DNA from: Pseudomonadota bacterium
GTDB taxonomy: Bacteria > Pseudomonadota > Gammaproteobacteria > Burkholderiales > Casimicrobiaceae
Assembly: GCA_009786025.1 (NCBI GenBank)
Contig: WQUA01000002.1
Location: forward strand, 42,169 to 106,168
Direction: 5' to 3'
DNA length: 64,000 bases
Below, in pieces: positions 1 to 10,171 of the stretch. Under the pieces are notes generated by a model. That model was not told the DNA's origin. It saw only the letters and a program-made list of their open reading frames with translations, and made no database searches. Numbering within the stretch: position 1 is the first letter of the stretch; the number at the start of each line of letters is the position of its first letter. A program made the translations under genes and the position numbers.

Positions 1-170
1 CAGCCATCCCCTCGTAAGGCCGCATCGCAACGCCGGTCAAAAAATTTTCAACAATCACATCTTTGATTGTGTTTTCATATTTTGAGAAATGATCATACAG
101 CTTGTTTAATTGGGTCTTCCAAAAAAAACTGCTCAGCTTCTTTGGCAGATAATTTTATTGAATTCAACAT
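1..170 (-). CDS. Unknown protein, N-terminal part (runs off left edge)
   Basis: An open minus-strand frame starts at an ATG at 168-170 and is still open at base 1, giving about 56 residues that begin MLNSIKLSAKEAEQFFWK. The composition is that of a real soluble protein, rich in K, E, N and F. There is no clear Shine-Dalgarno sequence, and the upstream in-frame stop lies at 192-194. I do not recognise the family. It lies just downstream of an Imm26-like gene on the same strand, so it may belong to the same toxin/immunity-type neighbourhood; that is inference. The AT-rich base use differs from the GC-rich housekeeping genes to the right. Confidence 0.5.
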
Positions 171-233
171 TTCAAAAGGGACTGACGTAGATTAGGAAGG
201 CAACTATTACAAGAATTTTTGCGCAAAACAATT

Positions 234-983
234 TCAGTTATCGCCCGTTCGAGCGTCGGGATTCGCAAGCCCACCCTGACCTGCGCAAACTTCGGGCTTC
301 CTTTTCAGGGCATCCAGAACCCTTCTTTTAACCTCTTTATCATTGGTCGTGACATAGCGGGGGTATTTTTTTGCAACTTCTTCATTGACGATAACCCCCT
401 GCTTTTGAACCCCCTCAAGTTTATATTCATTCTTATAGTCTTTCCAGGAGAAGAATATATCGTTGAATTTTTCATCCGGCTTATATTCAGGGTCTTTTGA
501 GATCACCTCCCAGTCTCCCCCTGTTTGATCATCCAATAAAATAAAGTCATTGATCAGAATGGGCGCAATCAACCATTCATTATCTTTTGAGCAATCAAAT
601 ATAGGGTGTTTTGACACACAGTCGAATATTTCGGCAATGGTTCCGCTCCTCAGTTTAAAGACGAGCCGCCCAAAGCCGTATAACTCCTGATCGATTTTAA
701 ACGAAAAGATGTCTCCAACCTCCGGCTTTATTCGTTTTTTCCGCTTCCCGGTTTTAATCATCACTTTTTCAACGCGAAGCTCTTCAAAATGATTTATGAC
801 CTCACTGTTGGCGTTTACAGAAAAGCCCAGCGTCAACAGGTGCTGCAACTCATCAAGCGTTGGTTTCCTGTGCAAATCTTTTTCATACGCAATTGAGATT
901 GATTGTAAAAACCGTCGCACCTCATCCAAAACAAAATCGCCAACTTCTGCATCAGAATCATTGTTAATTTTCCACCAGCCCAT
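234..983 (-). CDS. Imm26-like immunity-family protein
   Basis: The protein has about 249 residues from the MGWWKINN start; GTG at 1020-1022 and ATG at 993-995 are alternative in-frame starts, none with a strong ribosome site. The middle of the protein (KPEVGDIFSFKIDQELYGFG, then WLIAPILINDFILL) looks like the Imm26 fold, an immunity family that neutralises polymorphic toxins. The N-terminal ~90 residues are helical and unrecognised, so this may be a two-domain protein. No toxin gene lies next to it, so it is an orphan here. The gene is clearly more AT-rich than its neighbours, which suggests horizontal transfer. The assignment rests on motif resemblance only. Confidence 0.55.
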   Translation of the reverse strand: MGWWKINNDSDAEVGDFVLDEVRRFLQSISIAYEKDLHRKPTLDELQHLLTLGFSVNANSEVINHFEELRVEKVMIKTGKRKKRIKPEVGDIFSFKIDQELYGFGRLVFKLRSGTIAEIFDCVSKHPIFDCSKDNEWLIAPILINDFILLDDQTGGDWEVISKDPEYKPDEKFNDIFFSWKDYKNEYKLEGVQKQGVIVNEEVAKKYPRYVTTNDKEVKRRVLDALKRKPEVCAGQGGLANPDARTGDN

Positions 984-1083
984 ATCAGAACCCATCTCAA
1001 AATCGTTTAAGCAGCATAGCACGAGGTTCTCAAGCCCCCCGACCTATGCGAACTATACACCCACGATGCGGTCTGTCGAATGA

Positions 1084-3601
<2,518 letters not shown>

Positions 3602-3731
3602 GGCGGGGTCTGTAAGATGGGCCTGTATTTTACAGGATGGCCTTCGTGGGCCAGACCGAAGGCCGCGATCCGCCTCTTTTGATGCGAAGCGCCCCGTAGG
3701 GCGAGAGTTATCCCGTCACCTCGCGTCTCTC

Positions 3732-3749
3732 GGCAGGGTAAACCCTGCC
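3732..3749 (-). terminator. Possible hairpin terminator after fabI
   Basis: A perfect 7-bp stem GGCAGGG with loop TAAA and CCCTGCC sits 12 bases past the fabI stop. No T-run follows on the minus strand, so it would be a weak or factor-assisted terminator. Confidence 0.35.
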
Positions 3750-3761
3750 CTGCCTTCTTGT

Positions 3762-4562
3762 TTACTCTTCGTCCTTTTGTTCATCAATCCCTACCGCAAT
3801 TGACGAATAGCCGCAATCGACATTGGTGATTTCGCCGGTTACCGCGCTCGACAAATCGGAAAAGTAGAACGCGGCTACATTGCCGACTTCTTCGATCGTG
3901 ACGTTGCGACGCAACGGCGCGACGTGTTCGACGTGCTTGAAGATTTTGTTGAACTGACCGATGCCGGAAGCAGCGAGCGATTTGATCGGGCCAGCGGCGA
4001 TGGCGTTGACGCGCAATCCTTCGGGGCCAAGGCACGACGCCATGTAACGCACGTTTGCTTCGAGGCTTGCCTTGGCCACGCCCATCAGGTTGTAATTGGG
4101 AATCGACTTGGTGGCGCCAAGATAGGAGAGGGTCAGCAACGAACCGTTGCGCCCCTGCATCAGCGGGCGCGCGCCTTTCGCCATCGCCGCGAAGCTGTAG
4201 CTGGAAATGTCGTGGGCGACGCGGAAAGCGTCACGCGATATGCCGTTTAAAAAATCACCGGCCAGTGCTTCGCGCGGCGCGAAGGCGACCGAATGCAGCA
4301 AACCGTCGAGCGCTCCCCATTCTTTTCCGACCTTGTCGAAAAGCGCCGCGATCTGTTCGTCGGACGAAACATCGCACGGCGACAGAAAGCTTGGTTGAAA
4401 CTCGGCGGCGACTCTGGTGACGCGCGCACGCAGATCCTCATTCAAATAAGTGAACGCCAGTTGCGCGCCTTCGCGACGGCACGCCTGCGCGACACCGTAT
4501 GCAATCGAGCGGTTGGAGATCATGCCGGTAATCAGGATTTTTTTATCTTTCAACAGTCCCAT
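3762..4562 (-). CDS. fabI: Enoyl-[acyl-carrier-protein] reductase (NADH)
   Basis: FabI reduces trans-2-enoyl-ACP in the last step of each fatty-acid elongation cycle. The 266-residue protein has the short-chain reductase NAD site GMISNRSIAYGVAQA (residues 13-27) and the FabI catalytic set Tyr147, Tyr157 and Lys164 within SYLGATKSIPNYNLMGVAK. Length is normal. The start is supported by AAGGAACTGTT directly upstream of the ATG. It stands alone, with the unrelated lipoprotein gene just upstream on the same strand and queA 160 bases downstream. Confidence 0.97.
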   Translation of the reverse strand: MGLLKDKKILITGMISNRSIAYGVAQACRREGAQLAFTYLNEDLRARVTRVAAEFQPSFLSPCDVSSDEQIAALFDKVGKEWGALDGLLHSVAFAPREALAGDFLNGISRDAFRVAHDISSYSFAAMAKGARPLMQGRNGSLLTLSYLGATKSIPNYNLMGVAKASLEANVRYMASCLGPEGLRVNAIAAGPIKSLAASGIGQFNKIFKHVEHVAPLRRNVTIEEVGNVAAFYFSDLSSAVTGEITNVDCGYSSIAVGIDEQKDEE

Positions 4563-4617
4563 AACAGTTCCTTATCTCTTGAAAAAACAATGGCGCGCCC
4601 TGCTTGCATCGCCACGC

Positions 4618-5193
4618 TCAAAACAAAGCTTGTATCGTATCAAAAACGCCGCAGGCGGCCACTTCATTAGGAACGCCCGGCTTCAATTCCTGTACGGCAT
4701 CGCCGGCAAAAACAAGCACGCTACGCTTGCGAAATACTTCCTCGCTGTGCTGTCCCGGGTTCGGCAAACGCACAGCGGCGTCGAGGCTGCCGTTCGTTCC
4801 GGCATAAAAAGGCGGAATCCATTTGTCCGGGCGGGTTCCCTCCGGCGTGTCGGGCGGCAACCATAATTTGCCCGCCGAAAACGCATTCGGCGACGAGCAA
4901 TTGCCGTTGTCGAAAAAAGCCACCCGGTACGACGCCCCCGGCGGCAAGCCGAATATCGAAACCGATAGCAACCAACGGTCATCCTTCTGGTAAATCGTGA
5001 TTTTGCCCTGGGCGCTGGAGCCTCCCTTGGAAAACAGCGGCGCCGCCAAGCCGCGCAGCTTGCTCTCTCCCGCCTTTTCGACGGGGGTGTCTCGCATGTC
5101 GGTCGGTTTATTGCTACACGCCGTCAGCATCAATACCGCCAACGCTATGATGAGCCCCCTTGCTACCTTTCGCCGCTTCTCGCCTTCTGCCAC
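4618..5193 (-). CDS. Lipoprotein with a degenerate Cu/Zn-superoxide-dismutase-like fold
   Basis: The gene starts at GTG (5191-5193), preceded by GGGGAAAG. The protein has 191 residues, with a signal peptide and lipobox LTAC (Cys26), so it should be a lipoprotein. From residue ~62 it follows the Cu/Zn-SOD pattern: a beta strand GKITIYQKDD, the loop GLPPGASYRVAFFDNGNCSS (SOD: GLPPGxHGFHxHxxGxC), FSAGKLWLP (SOD: SAGGHFNP), RSVLVFAG (SOD: RxVVVHA) and a C-terminal ACGVF (SOD: ACGVI). The two disulfide cysteines are kept, but every position where a copper or zinc histidine would stand has been replaced. It is therefore probably not a dismutase; a binding or structural role is a guess. The fold call is inference from motif order. 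Confidence 0.6.
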   Translation of the reverse strand: MAEGEKRRKVARGLIIALAVLMLTACSNKPTDMRDTPVEKAGESKLRGLAAPLFSKGGSSAQGKITIYQKDDRWLLSVSIFGLPPGASYRVAFFDNGNCSSPNAFSAGKLWLPPDTPEGTRPDKWIPPFYAGTNGSLDAAVRLPNPGQHSEEVFRKRSVLVFAGDAVQELKPGVPNEVAACGVFDTIQALF

Positions 5194-5241
5194 GTTTCTT
5201 TCCCCTTGGTCTTCTCACCGCGTATGATATACCGAATAGCG

Positions 5242-5715
5242 TCACTCCCGATGGTACGGGTGCCCCGCACTCAAGCTTATAGCGCGGTACAGTTGCTCCG
5301 CCACCACGATACGCGCCAGTCCGTGCGGCAAGGTCAGCGGCGACAGCGACCACTGGGCGTCGGCGCTCGCTTTCAACGCCGCATCCAACCCGTCGGCGCT
5401 GCCAAGGATGAACGCTACATCGCGCGCCACATCGCGCCATTGCACGAGCTTTTGCGCCAGTTGCCGAGTGTCCCATCGTTGCCCGCGCTCATCGAGCGCG
5501 ACTTTCAGGAATGCCCCGGTAGCACAGACCTCTTCAACGCGCGCGGCCTCCGCCGCCAGCATTTGCGCGACGGTTTTGCCGCGATCGCGCGCCTCCGGTT
5601 TCAGTTCAACGACTTCGGCGCGACAGTCGCGCGGCAAGCGCCGCAGATAATCGTCAACACCAGCCACCATCCAGCCGGGCAAGCGCTGGCCGAATGCGAT
5701 GATTTTCAGCCGCAT
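5242..5715 (-). CDS. rlmH: 23S rRNA (pseudouridine1915-N3)-methyltransferase
   Basis: RlmH, a small SPOUT methyltransferase, modifies pseudouridine 1915 in helix 69 of the large ribosomal subunit. It has 157 residues, the normal size. The knotted SAM site is visible as FILGSADGL followed by LTLPHGLARIVVAEQLYRA, and the family C-terminus HPYHRE is intact. It follows rsfS by 9 bases, as in many proteobacteria (nadD-rsfS-rlmH), so it is almost certainly in one operon with them. Confidence 0.97.
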   Translation of the reverse strand: MRLKIIAFGQRLPGWMVAGVDDYLRRLPRDCRAEVVELKPEARDRGKTVAQMLAAEAARVEEVCATGAFLKVALDERGQRWDTRQLAQKLVQWRDVARDVAFILGSADGLDAALKASADAQWSLSPLTLPHGLARIVVAEQLYRAISLSAGHPYHRE

Positions 5716-5724
5716 TGCCGGGGT

Positions 5725-6246
5725 TCACTCCGCCACTATTTTTCCGGCGGTCTTCCGGGTTGTTTTCTTTACGGCGGCTTTCTTTACCGTCAACTTTTTT
5801 GTGATGGCCTTTTCGGCGGCTTTTTTCACAGCGGTTTTCTTTGCGACCGGCTTTTTCGCCGCTACTTTTGTCGCTGTTTTTGCCGCCGCTTTCTTGAGCG
5901 GCATTCGCAACGGCACCGGCGGCGACCACAGTTCTTCGAGGTTGTAGTACGCGCGGATCGCCGGTTGCATCACGTGGACGACAATATCGCCAGCATCGAC
6001 CAGCACCCATTCGCCGCCTTCTTCACCTTCGACGCCAACAATCGTCGCTCCCGCTTCTTTCAACTTGTCACGCACATGTTGCGCCAGCGCCTTGGTCTGA
6101 CGAACGGACGCCGCACTGGCAATCACCAGCGTGTCGTAAAGCGTCGTGAGTTTGCGCACATCGAGCGCAACAATGTCCTGCGCCTTGATGTCTTCAAGGG
6201 CTGCGACGGCGACTTTTTCCAGCGTTTGTTTCGATTTACCTGCCAT
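5725..6246 (-). CDS. rsfS: Ribosomal silencing factor RsfS with a lysine/alanine-rich tail
   Basis: RsfS binds ribosomal protein L14 and blocks subunit joining in starvation. The start is the ATG at 6244-6246 (MAGKSKQTLEK), overlapping the nadD end by 11 bases; an upstream extension in the same frame is not family-like. Residues 1-117 are the normal domain (DIVALDVRKLTTLYDTLVI, EGGEWVLVDAGDIVVHVM, YYNLEELW). Residues 118-173 form an unusual tail of AAKKP, AVKKA and TVKKAA repeats, strongly basic and histone-H1/AlgP-like. Such a tail could bind nucleic acid; that is inference. The core call is firm. Confidence 0.95.
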   Translation of the reverse strand: MAGKSKQTLEKVAVAALEDIKAQDIVALDVRKLTTLYDTLVIASAASVRQTKALAQHVRDKLKEAGATIVGVEGEEGGEWVLVDAGDIVVHVMQPAIRAYYNLEELWSPPVPLRMPLKKAAAKTATKVAAKKPVAKKTAVKKAAEKAITKKLTVKKAAVKKTTRKTAGKIVAE

Positions 6247-7009
6247 GAACCATTTCCTGATAAAGAGCGTGGCGGGCAATATAGGCCAAAACCGGCGCCG
6301 GAAGCAAATCGGCAACGTCTCCCGCCTGCCCTGTTGTCAATGCCCCCGCCGCCAATGCCTCCCGGATTCGGGTGCTTGACGCCGGTTGCGGCGGCAAGGA
6401 CAAATGATACACCAGGCCGGATGGGCGGGAAGTAAGCGCCTGCTTATTTTCGGTCACCCGGGGTGCAACAGCCGCTTGCAGGATTTTCGGTAAGGCGCTG
6501 AATGTCGCTCCCACCGCGCCCCCTTTTGAAAAGGTCGGGCCGTTTGCCCCCCTCTCTCCCAACCTCTCTCCCGCAAGCGGGAGAGGGGAGCCGGCACGGT
6601 TAATCACCACGAAATGCGCCACGTCGAACAATTCCTGCCAACGGTGCCAACCAGGCAATTGCGCAAACGCGTCCTCGCCGATGATCCACAGCAACGGAGT
6701 ATTGGGCAATTCGGCGCGCAAACTTTGCAGCGTCCACAAGGTGTAATTCTGCTGGGGGCTATCGAATTCGCGGGTGTCCACCACCAGCTCAGGATACGGC
6801 GCCGTCGCCAGCCGCAGCATCGCCAGCCGGTGATGGGCCCCAGCCGCTGGCGCTGCCCGGTGCACCGGCTCACGCGCCGGAATCAAACGCACCTGATCCA
6901 GCCCGAAGTGAGCGCCGACGCCGCGCGCGATGGCCAAATGCCCGCGATGAACCGGATCAAAAGTCCCTCCCAAAAGTCCCACTGCGCGAAGGGGCAATAA
7001 CGAATTCAT
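6236..7009 (-). CDS. nadD: Nicotinate-mononucleotide adenylyltransferase with repeat-derived insertion
   Basis: NadD adenylates nicotinate mononucleotide in NAD synthesis. The start is the ATG at 7007-7009 (MNSLLPLRAVGLLGG). The nucleotide site GGTFDPVHRGH and the C-terminal SSTRIREALAAG motif are present. Between VVINRAG and the conserved HLSLPPQP region lies about 30 residues of SPLPLAGERLGERGANGPTF-type sequence, the translation of a GC-rich palindromic repeat (about 6510-6596) and not family sequence. The frame stays open across it, so the gene may still be functional with a surface loop. First gene of the nadD-rsfS-rlmH block. Confidence 0.95.
   Translation of the reverse strand: MNSLLPLRAVGLLGGTFDPVHRGHLAIARGVGAHFGLDQVRLIPAREPVHRAAPAAGAHHRLAMLRLATAPYPELVVDTREFDSPQQNYTLWTLQSLRAELPNTPLLWIIGEDAFAQLPGWHRWQELFDVAHFVVINRAGSPLPLAGERLGERGANGPTFSKGGAVGATFSALPKILQAAVAPRVTENKQALTSRPSGLVYHLSLPPQPASSTRIREALAAGALTTGQAGDVADLLPAPVLAYIARHALYQEMVHGR
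6510..6596. repeat. R1 palindromic repeat inside nadD
   Basis: It contains CTCTCCCGC-AA-GCGGGAGAG (9-bp stem) plus a CCCCCTTTTGAAAAGG segment. It sits in frame within nadD and encodes the SPLPLAGERLGERG insertion. Confidence 0.8.
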
Positions 7010-7143
7010 GCGTTTGCACTTACGTAATAAAAATTTGCTATCAATCGTTTCAAAAAAAATCATCACCTTTTACGGCATTGTAATCGTAAAACGCTTTGCC
7101 TTTCGCTATGATGCATTTGTTCCTTTTTCTTTTTGGAGTTCTT

Positions 7144-7461
7144 ATGAAAAAAATTGCCATGTTCCTTCCCGTTGCCGCTTTTCTCGTTGCCGGTGTCGCT
7201 TACGCCGAAAGCGGTGAAGAACTGGTAGCGAAACACAAATGCACCGCTTGCCACAAGGTTGACAAGAAAACCATCGGCCCGGCCTTCCAGGATATTGCCG
7301 CAAAACACGCAGGCGACGCCGCCGCTCCGGCGCAAATGGCCGAACATATCAAGAAAGGCAGCCGGGGCGTTTGGGGTCCGGCGCCGATGCCGCCGCAGTC
7401 AAGCGTATCTGACGAAGACATCAAAGCGATGGTTAATTATGTGTTGTCGCTGAAGAAGTAA
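7144..7461 (+). CDS. Periplasmic class I cytochrome c (c5/c551 type)
   Basis: This is a small electron carrier of 105 residues starting at the ATG at 7144, behind a good ribosome site GGAG (7135-7138). Residues 1-21 are a signal peptide ending AYA; the mature protein has the heme motif CTACH at 33-37 and a probable axial methionine at 82 in GPAPMPP. It is monoheme and soluble. The gene is monocistronic, with its own hairpin terminator. It probably shuttles electrons to a terminal oxidase or reductase; the partner cannot be told from this window. Confidence 0.93.
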   Translation: MKKIAMFLPVAAFLVAGVAYAESGEELVAKHKCTACHKVDKKTIGPAFQDIAAKHAGDAAAPAQMAEHIKKGSRGVWGPAPMPPQSSVSDEDIKAMVNYVLSLKK

Positions 7462-7482
7462 CTTCAACCAGACCAAGACGAC

Positions 7483-7516
7483 AAACGGGCGGCAACTTGC
7501 CGCTCGTTTGTTTTAT
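7483..7516 (+). terminator. Intrinsic terminator of the cytochrome c gene
   Basis: AAACG(g)GCGGCAA, one-base loop, TTGCCGC(t)CGTTT forms a long stem (7483-7509) followed by GTTTTATG, 21 bases after the stop codon. Confidence 0.8.
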
Positions 7517-7597
7517 GCTTTTCTTCGCGCCTTCGCGCAAGGATTCTTTTTTGCGTTCTTTGCGTTCTCTGCTGTCAGTTTGCCCTCTGACCTCCGC

Positions 7598-8290
7598 TCA
7601 CGGCACCACCGACATCTGCATCCTCTTCTCAATCCGTTGCGCGTGCGCTTCGAGACGCGGTGGGAAAATTTTCTGATAGCGCCGCGGATTGGGCAACATC
7701 ACCGCCAACCGCGCCGCTTGCTGTGCATCCAGTTGCGCGGCGTTGACTCCGTAATAATGTCGCGCTGCCGCTTCGGCGCCGAAAATACCATCACCCCATT
7801 CGGCGACGTTCAAATACACTTCCAGAATGCGTTCCTTGCTCCACACCGTTTCGATCATCACCGTGATGATCGCTTCTTCGGCCTTTCGCGTGTAGCTGCG
7901 CCTGGATGACAGAAACAGGTTTTTGGCGAGTTGCTGGCTGATGGTCGAACCACCGGCGACGGTCTTGCCTCGTTTCAGATTTTTCTCCAACGCTTTTGTC
8001 ATGCCGTTCCAATCGAAGCCGCCGTGGTCGAGAAAGCGATCGTCCTCAGCAGCAACGACGGCGCGCTTCAACTGTTTTGAAATACGCTCATAGGGCACCC
8101 ACGTCTGTTGCAAAGTCGCTTTCGGGTCTTTTTCTCGCATGGCCGCCAGCCGCTCCGCCATGACCGCCGTTTCGTGCGGATTGGCATAATTCCACCAGAC
8201 CACTTGCGCGAAAAGCCAGCAAAAATAGAGAAACCCGGCCAGCAGCAGCCACAAAAAGCCCCATTTAAGCCATCGTTTGATTCGTTTCAT
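7598..8290 (-). CDS. mtgA: Monofunctional biosynthetic peptidoglycan transglycosylase
   Basis: MtgA is a GT51 enzyme that polymerises lipid II into glycan strands. The start is the ATG at 8288-8290 (MKRIKRWLKWG), with AGGGA upstream, giving 230 residues. One N-terminal membrane anchor (about 8-28) is followed by the catalytic domain: AVVAAEDDRFLDHGGFDW with the catalytic Glu, GGSTISQQLAKNLFL, KAEEAIITVMIE and ILEVYLNVAEWGDGIFG. There is no transpeptidase domain, which fits MtgA. It is divergent from gcvT. Confidence 0.96.
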   Translation of the reverse strand: MKRIKRWLKWGFLWLLLAGFLYFCWLFAQVVWWNYANPHETAVMAERLAAMREKDPKATLQQTWVPYERISKQLKRAVVAAEDDRFLDHGGFDWNGMTKALEKNLKRGKTVAGGSTISQQLAKNLFLSSRRSYTRKAEEAIITVMIETVWSKERILEVYLNVAEWGDGIFGAEAAARHYYGVNAAQLDAQQAARLAVMLPNPRRYQKIFPPRLEAHAQRIEKRMQMSVVP

Positions 8291-8424
8291 GCTTCCCTGA
8301 TTGCGCTGCCGAAAATGCCTGTGTGCATTATAAGATGGGATATTTTGACAGCGTGCCATGATGCCTTTAAGCTGTGATTTTCACGCCTTTCGCGTGTTGT
8401 GACTTCGCCAACAAAAGGAATACC

Positions 8425-9594
8425 GTGCTCAAAAAAACTGCCTTGAATCCTCTGCATCGGGACGCTTCGGCGCGAATGGTGGATTTCGGCGGCTGGGACA
8501 TGCCGATCCATTACGGCTCGCAAATCGAGGAACATCACGCGGTGCGCCGAGATGTCGGGATGTTCGACGTTTCGCACATGGTGGTGCTCGACATGAAAGG
8601 CGATGGGGTGCGCGCTTTTCTGCGTTACGCGCTCGCCAACGATGTCGAAAAACTGCAAACGTCGGGGCGGGCGCTTTATTCGTGCCTGTTGCGCGACGAT
8701 AGTCATGTGCTCGACGACTTGATCGTTTACTTCATCGACGAATCGTTTTTCAGAGTCGTCGTCAACGCCGGCACTGCCGATAAGGATGCCGCCTGGTTTG
8801 AATCGCTGCGTGCCAAACATGCGCCCGCCGTCACGATCCAACGCCGCTACGATCTCGGTATTCTCGCCGTTCAGGGACCAAACGCCCGTGAGCGCGTCTG
8901 GCAGGTGTTGCCGGAAGCGAAGCCGGCAACCGCCGAATTGAAACCCTTTTCGGCGGTGACGATGAAAAGCCCTCCCCTTCAAGGGGAGGGTGGGGATGGG
9001 GTTTCTTCTCCTCCAACCCCTCTCCCACAAGGGGAGAGGGGCACCGAACTCTTCATCGCTCGTACCGGCTACACCGGTGAGGATGGTTTCGAGATCATCG
9101 CGCCGCACGATGCGATCATCGCGCTCTGGCGGCAACTGACCGCCGTCGGCGTGCGCCCGTGCGGCCTCGGCGCCCGCGATACTTTGCGCCTTGAAGCCGG
9201 AATGAATCTCTACGGACAGGATATGGATGAAACCGTGTCGCCGCTCGAATCCGGCTTGGCCTGGACGGTCGATTTCAAGGACGCCGCGCGCGATTTTGTC
9301 GGCAAGGCCGCGTTGTTGGCGCAACCTCCGGCGCGTCAACTCATCGGTTTGCTGCTGCTCGACAGCGGCGGCGTGTTGCGCGCGCACCAGATCGTCCACA
9401 CCGATCATGGCGATGGCGAAATCACCAGCGGCACCTTCAGCCCAACGCTGGGACGTGCGATCGCGCTGGCGCGGATACCAAACACCGTGCAGGAGGGCGA
9501 TACCGTCGCCGTCGCCGTGCGCGACAAGCGGTTGAAAGCGCGCGTCGTCAAGCCGCCGTTCGCCAAGCAGGGTAAAGTATTGATTTCCATTTAA
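8425..9594 (+). CDS. gcvT: Glycine cleavage system T protein with repeat-derived insertion
   Basis: GcvT is the aminomethyltransferase that moves the methylene group from lipoyl-H protein to tetrahydrofolate. The start is GTG at 8425 with AAAGGAA seven bases upstream (389 residues). Family landmarks are [39 protein letters not shown] and [13 protein letters not shown]. Residues ~181-207 (bases ~8965-9045), SPPLQGEGG through TPLPQGERG, interrupt the fold just before [11 protein letters not shown]. Removing these 27 codons gives about the usual 362 residues. The insertion is a palindromic repeat entering in frame. First gene of gcvT-gcvH-gcvP. Confidence 0.97.
   Translation: MLKKTALNPLHRDASARMVDFGGWDMPIHYGSQIEEHHAVRRDVGMFDVSHMVVLDMKGDGVRAFLRYALANDVEKLQTSGRALYSCLLRDDSHVLDDLIVYFIDESFFRVVVNAGTADKDAAWFESLRAKHAPAVTIQRRYDLGILAVQGPNARERVWQVLPEAKPATAELKPFSAVTMKSPPLQGEGGDGVSSPPTPLPQGERGTELFIARTGYTGEDGFEIIAPHDAIIALWRQLTAVGVRPCGLGARDTLRLEAGMNLYGQDMDETVSPLESGLAWTVDFKDAARDFVGKAALLAQPPARQLIGLLLLDSGGVLRAHQIVHTDHGDGEITSGTFSPTLGRAIALARIPNTVQEGDTVAVAVRDKRLKARVVKPPFAKQGKVLISI
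8965..9045. repeat. R1 palindromic repeat inserted in frame in gcvT
   Basis: Two hairpins lie in tandem: CCCTCCCCTT-C-AAGGGGAGGG (10-bp stem) and CCCCTCTCCC-ACAAG-GGGAGAGGGG (10-bp stem). The block is about 81 bases, a multiple of three, and interrupts an otherwise conserved protein. Confidence 0.85.
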
Positions 9595-9623
9595 TCGCTC
9601 TTTTCAGCAAAGGATTGTTCATC

Positions 9624-10004
9624 ATGAGCCAAATTCCCGCCCACCTCAAATACACCGCCAGCCACGAGTGGATTCGCCGCGAAACTGACGGCACTTTGAC
9701 CATCGGCATCACCGACCATGCGCAGGAAGCGCTCGGCGATCTCGTGTTCGTCGAACTGCCTGAAGTCGGTCGCGCGCTGGCCGCCGGTGAGGCCTGCACC
9801 GTTGTCGAATCGGTGAAGGCGGCCTCCGATGTTTACGCACCGGTGGCCGGCACGGTCGTTGCGCAGAACGACGTGGTGAAAAATGCGCCGGAACTCATCA
9901 ATCAGAACGCTTACGACGCCTGGCTGTTCAAACTCCAGCCCGCCGACGGCAACGCGCTCAATGCGTTGCTCGACGCTGACGCTTACGCGAAGGAAATCGG
10001 CTAA
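9624..10004 (+). CDS. gcvH: Glycine cleavage system H protein
   Basis: GcvH is the lipoylated carrier that moves the aminomethyl group between GcvP and GcvT. The start is the ATG at 9624 ([17 protein letters not shown]), with AAAGGA about nine bases upstream; length is 126, normal for the family. The lipoyl-lysine is Lys65 in [12 protein letters not shown], and the family signature [18 protein letters not shown] is present. It lies 29 bases after gcvT and 167 bases before gcvP. That longer gap contains a short repeat copy at 10071-10109 but no gene. Confidence 0.97.
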   Translation: MSQIPAHLKYTASHEWIRRETDGTLTIGITDHAQEALGDLVFVELPEVGRALAAGEACTVVESVKAASDVYAPVAGTVVAQNDVVKNAPELINQNAYDAWLFKLQPADGNALNALLDADAYAKEIG

Positions 10005-10070
10005 GCCGCGCATTTTTATCGCTCCACTTGGTTTGTTTATGGCCATTCCTCAACTGACTTACCTGCCCTC

Positions 10071-10109
10071 TTTTCAAAGGGGCGCCCGTCGAAGACGGAC
10101 AGGGGTTTG
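10071..10109. repeat. R5-type repeat between gcvH and gcvP
   Basis: The unit CAAAGGGGCGCCCGTCGAAG-ACGGACAGGGGTTTG matches, with changes, the copies at about 13079-13118 and (inverted) 23764-23812. Its centre is a small inverted repeat of CGTC/GACG type. Confidence 0.6.
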
Positions 10110-10171
10110 CCTCAGTTATTTATGGGAATAGCTAAACATTTTCTCTAAAACGCTCTACACAGGCTCCTCTC

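Noticed and set aside
5206..6435. Long plus-strand open frame of 409 codons
   Set aside because: It is the antisense shadow of rlmH-rsfS-nadD, with low-complexity F/R-rich translation.
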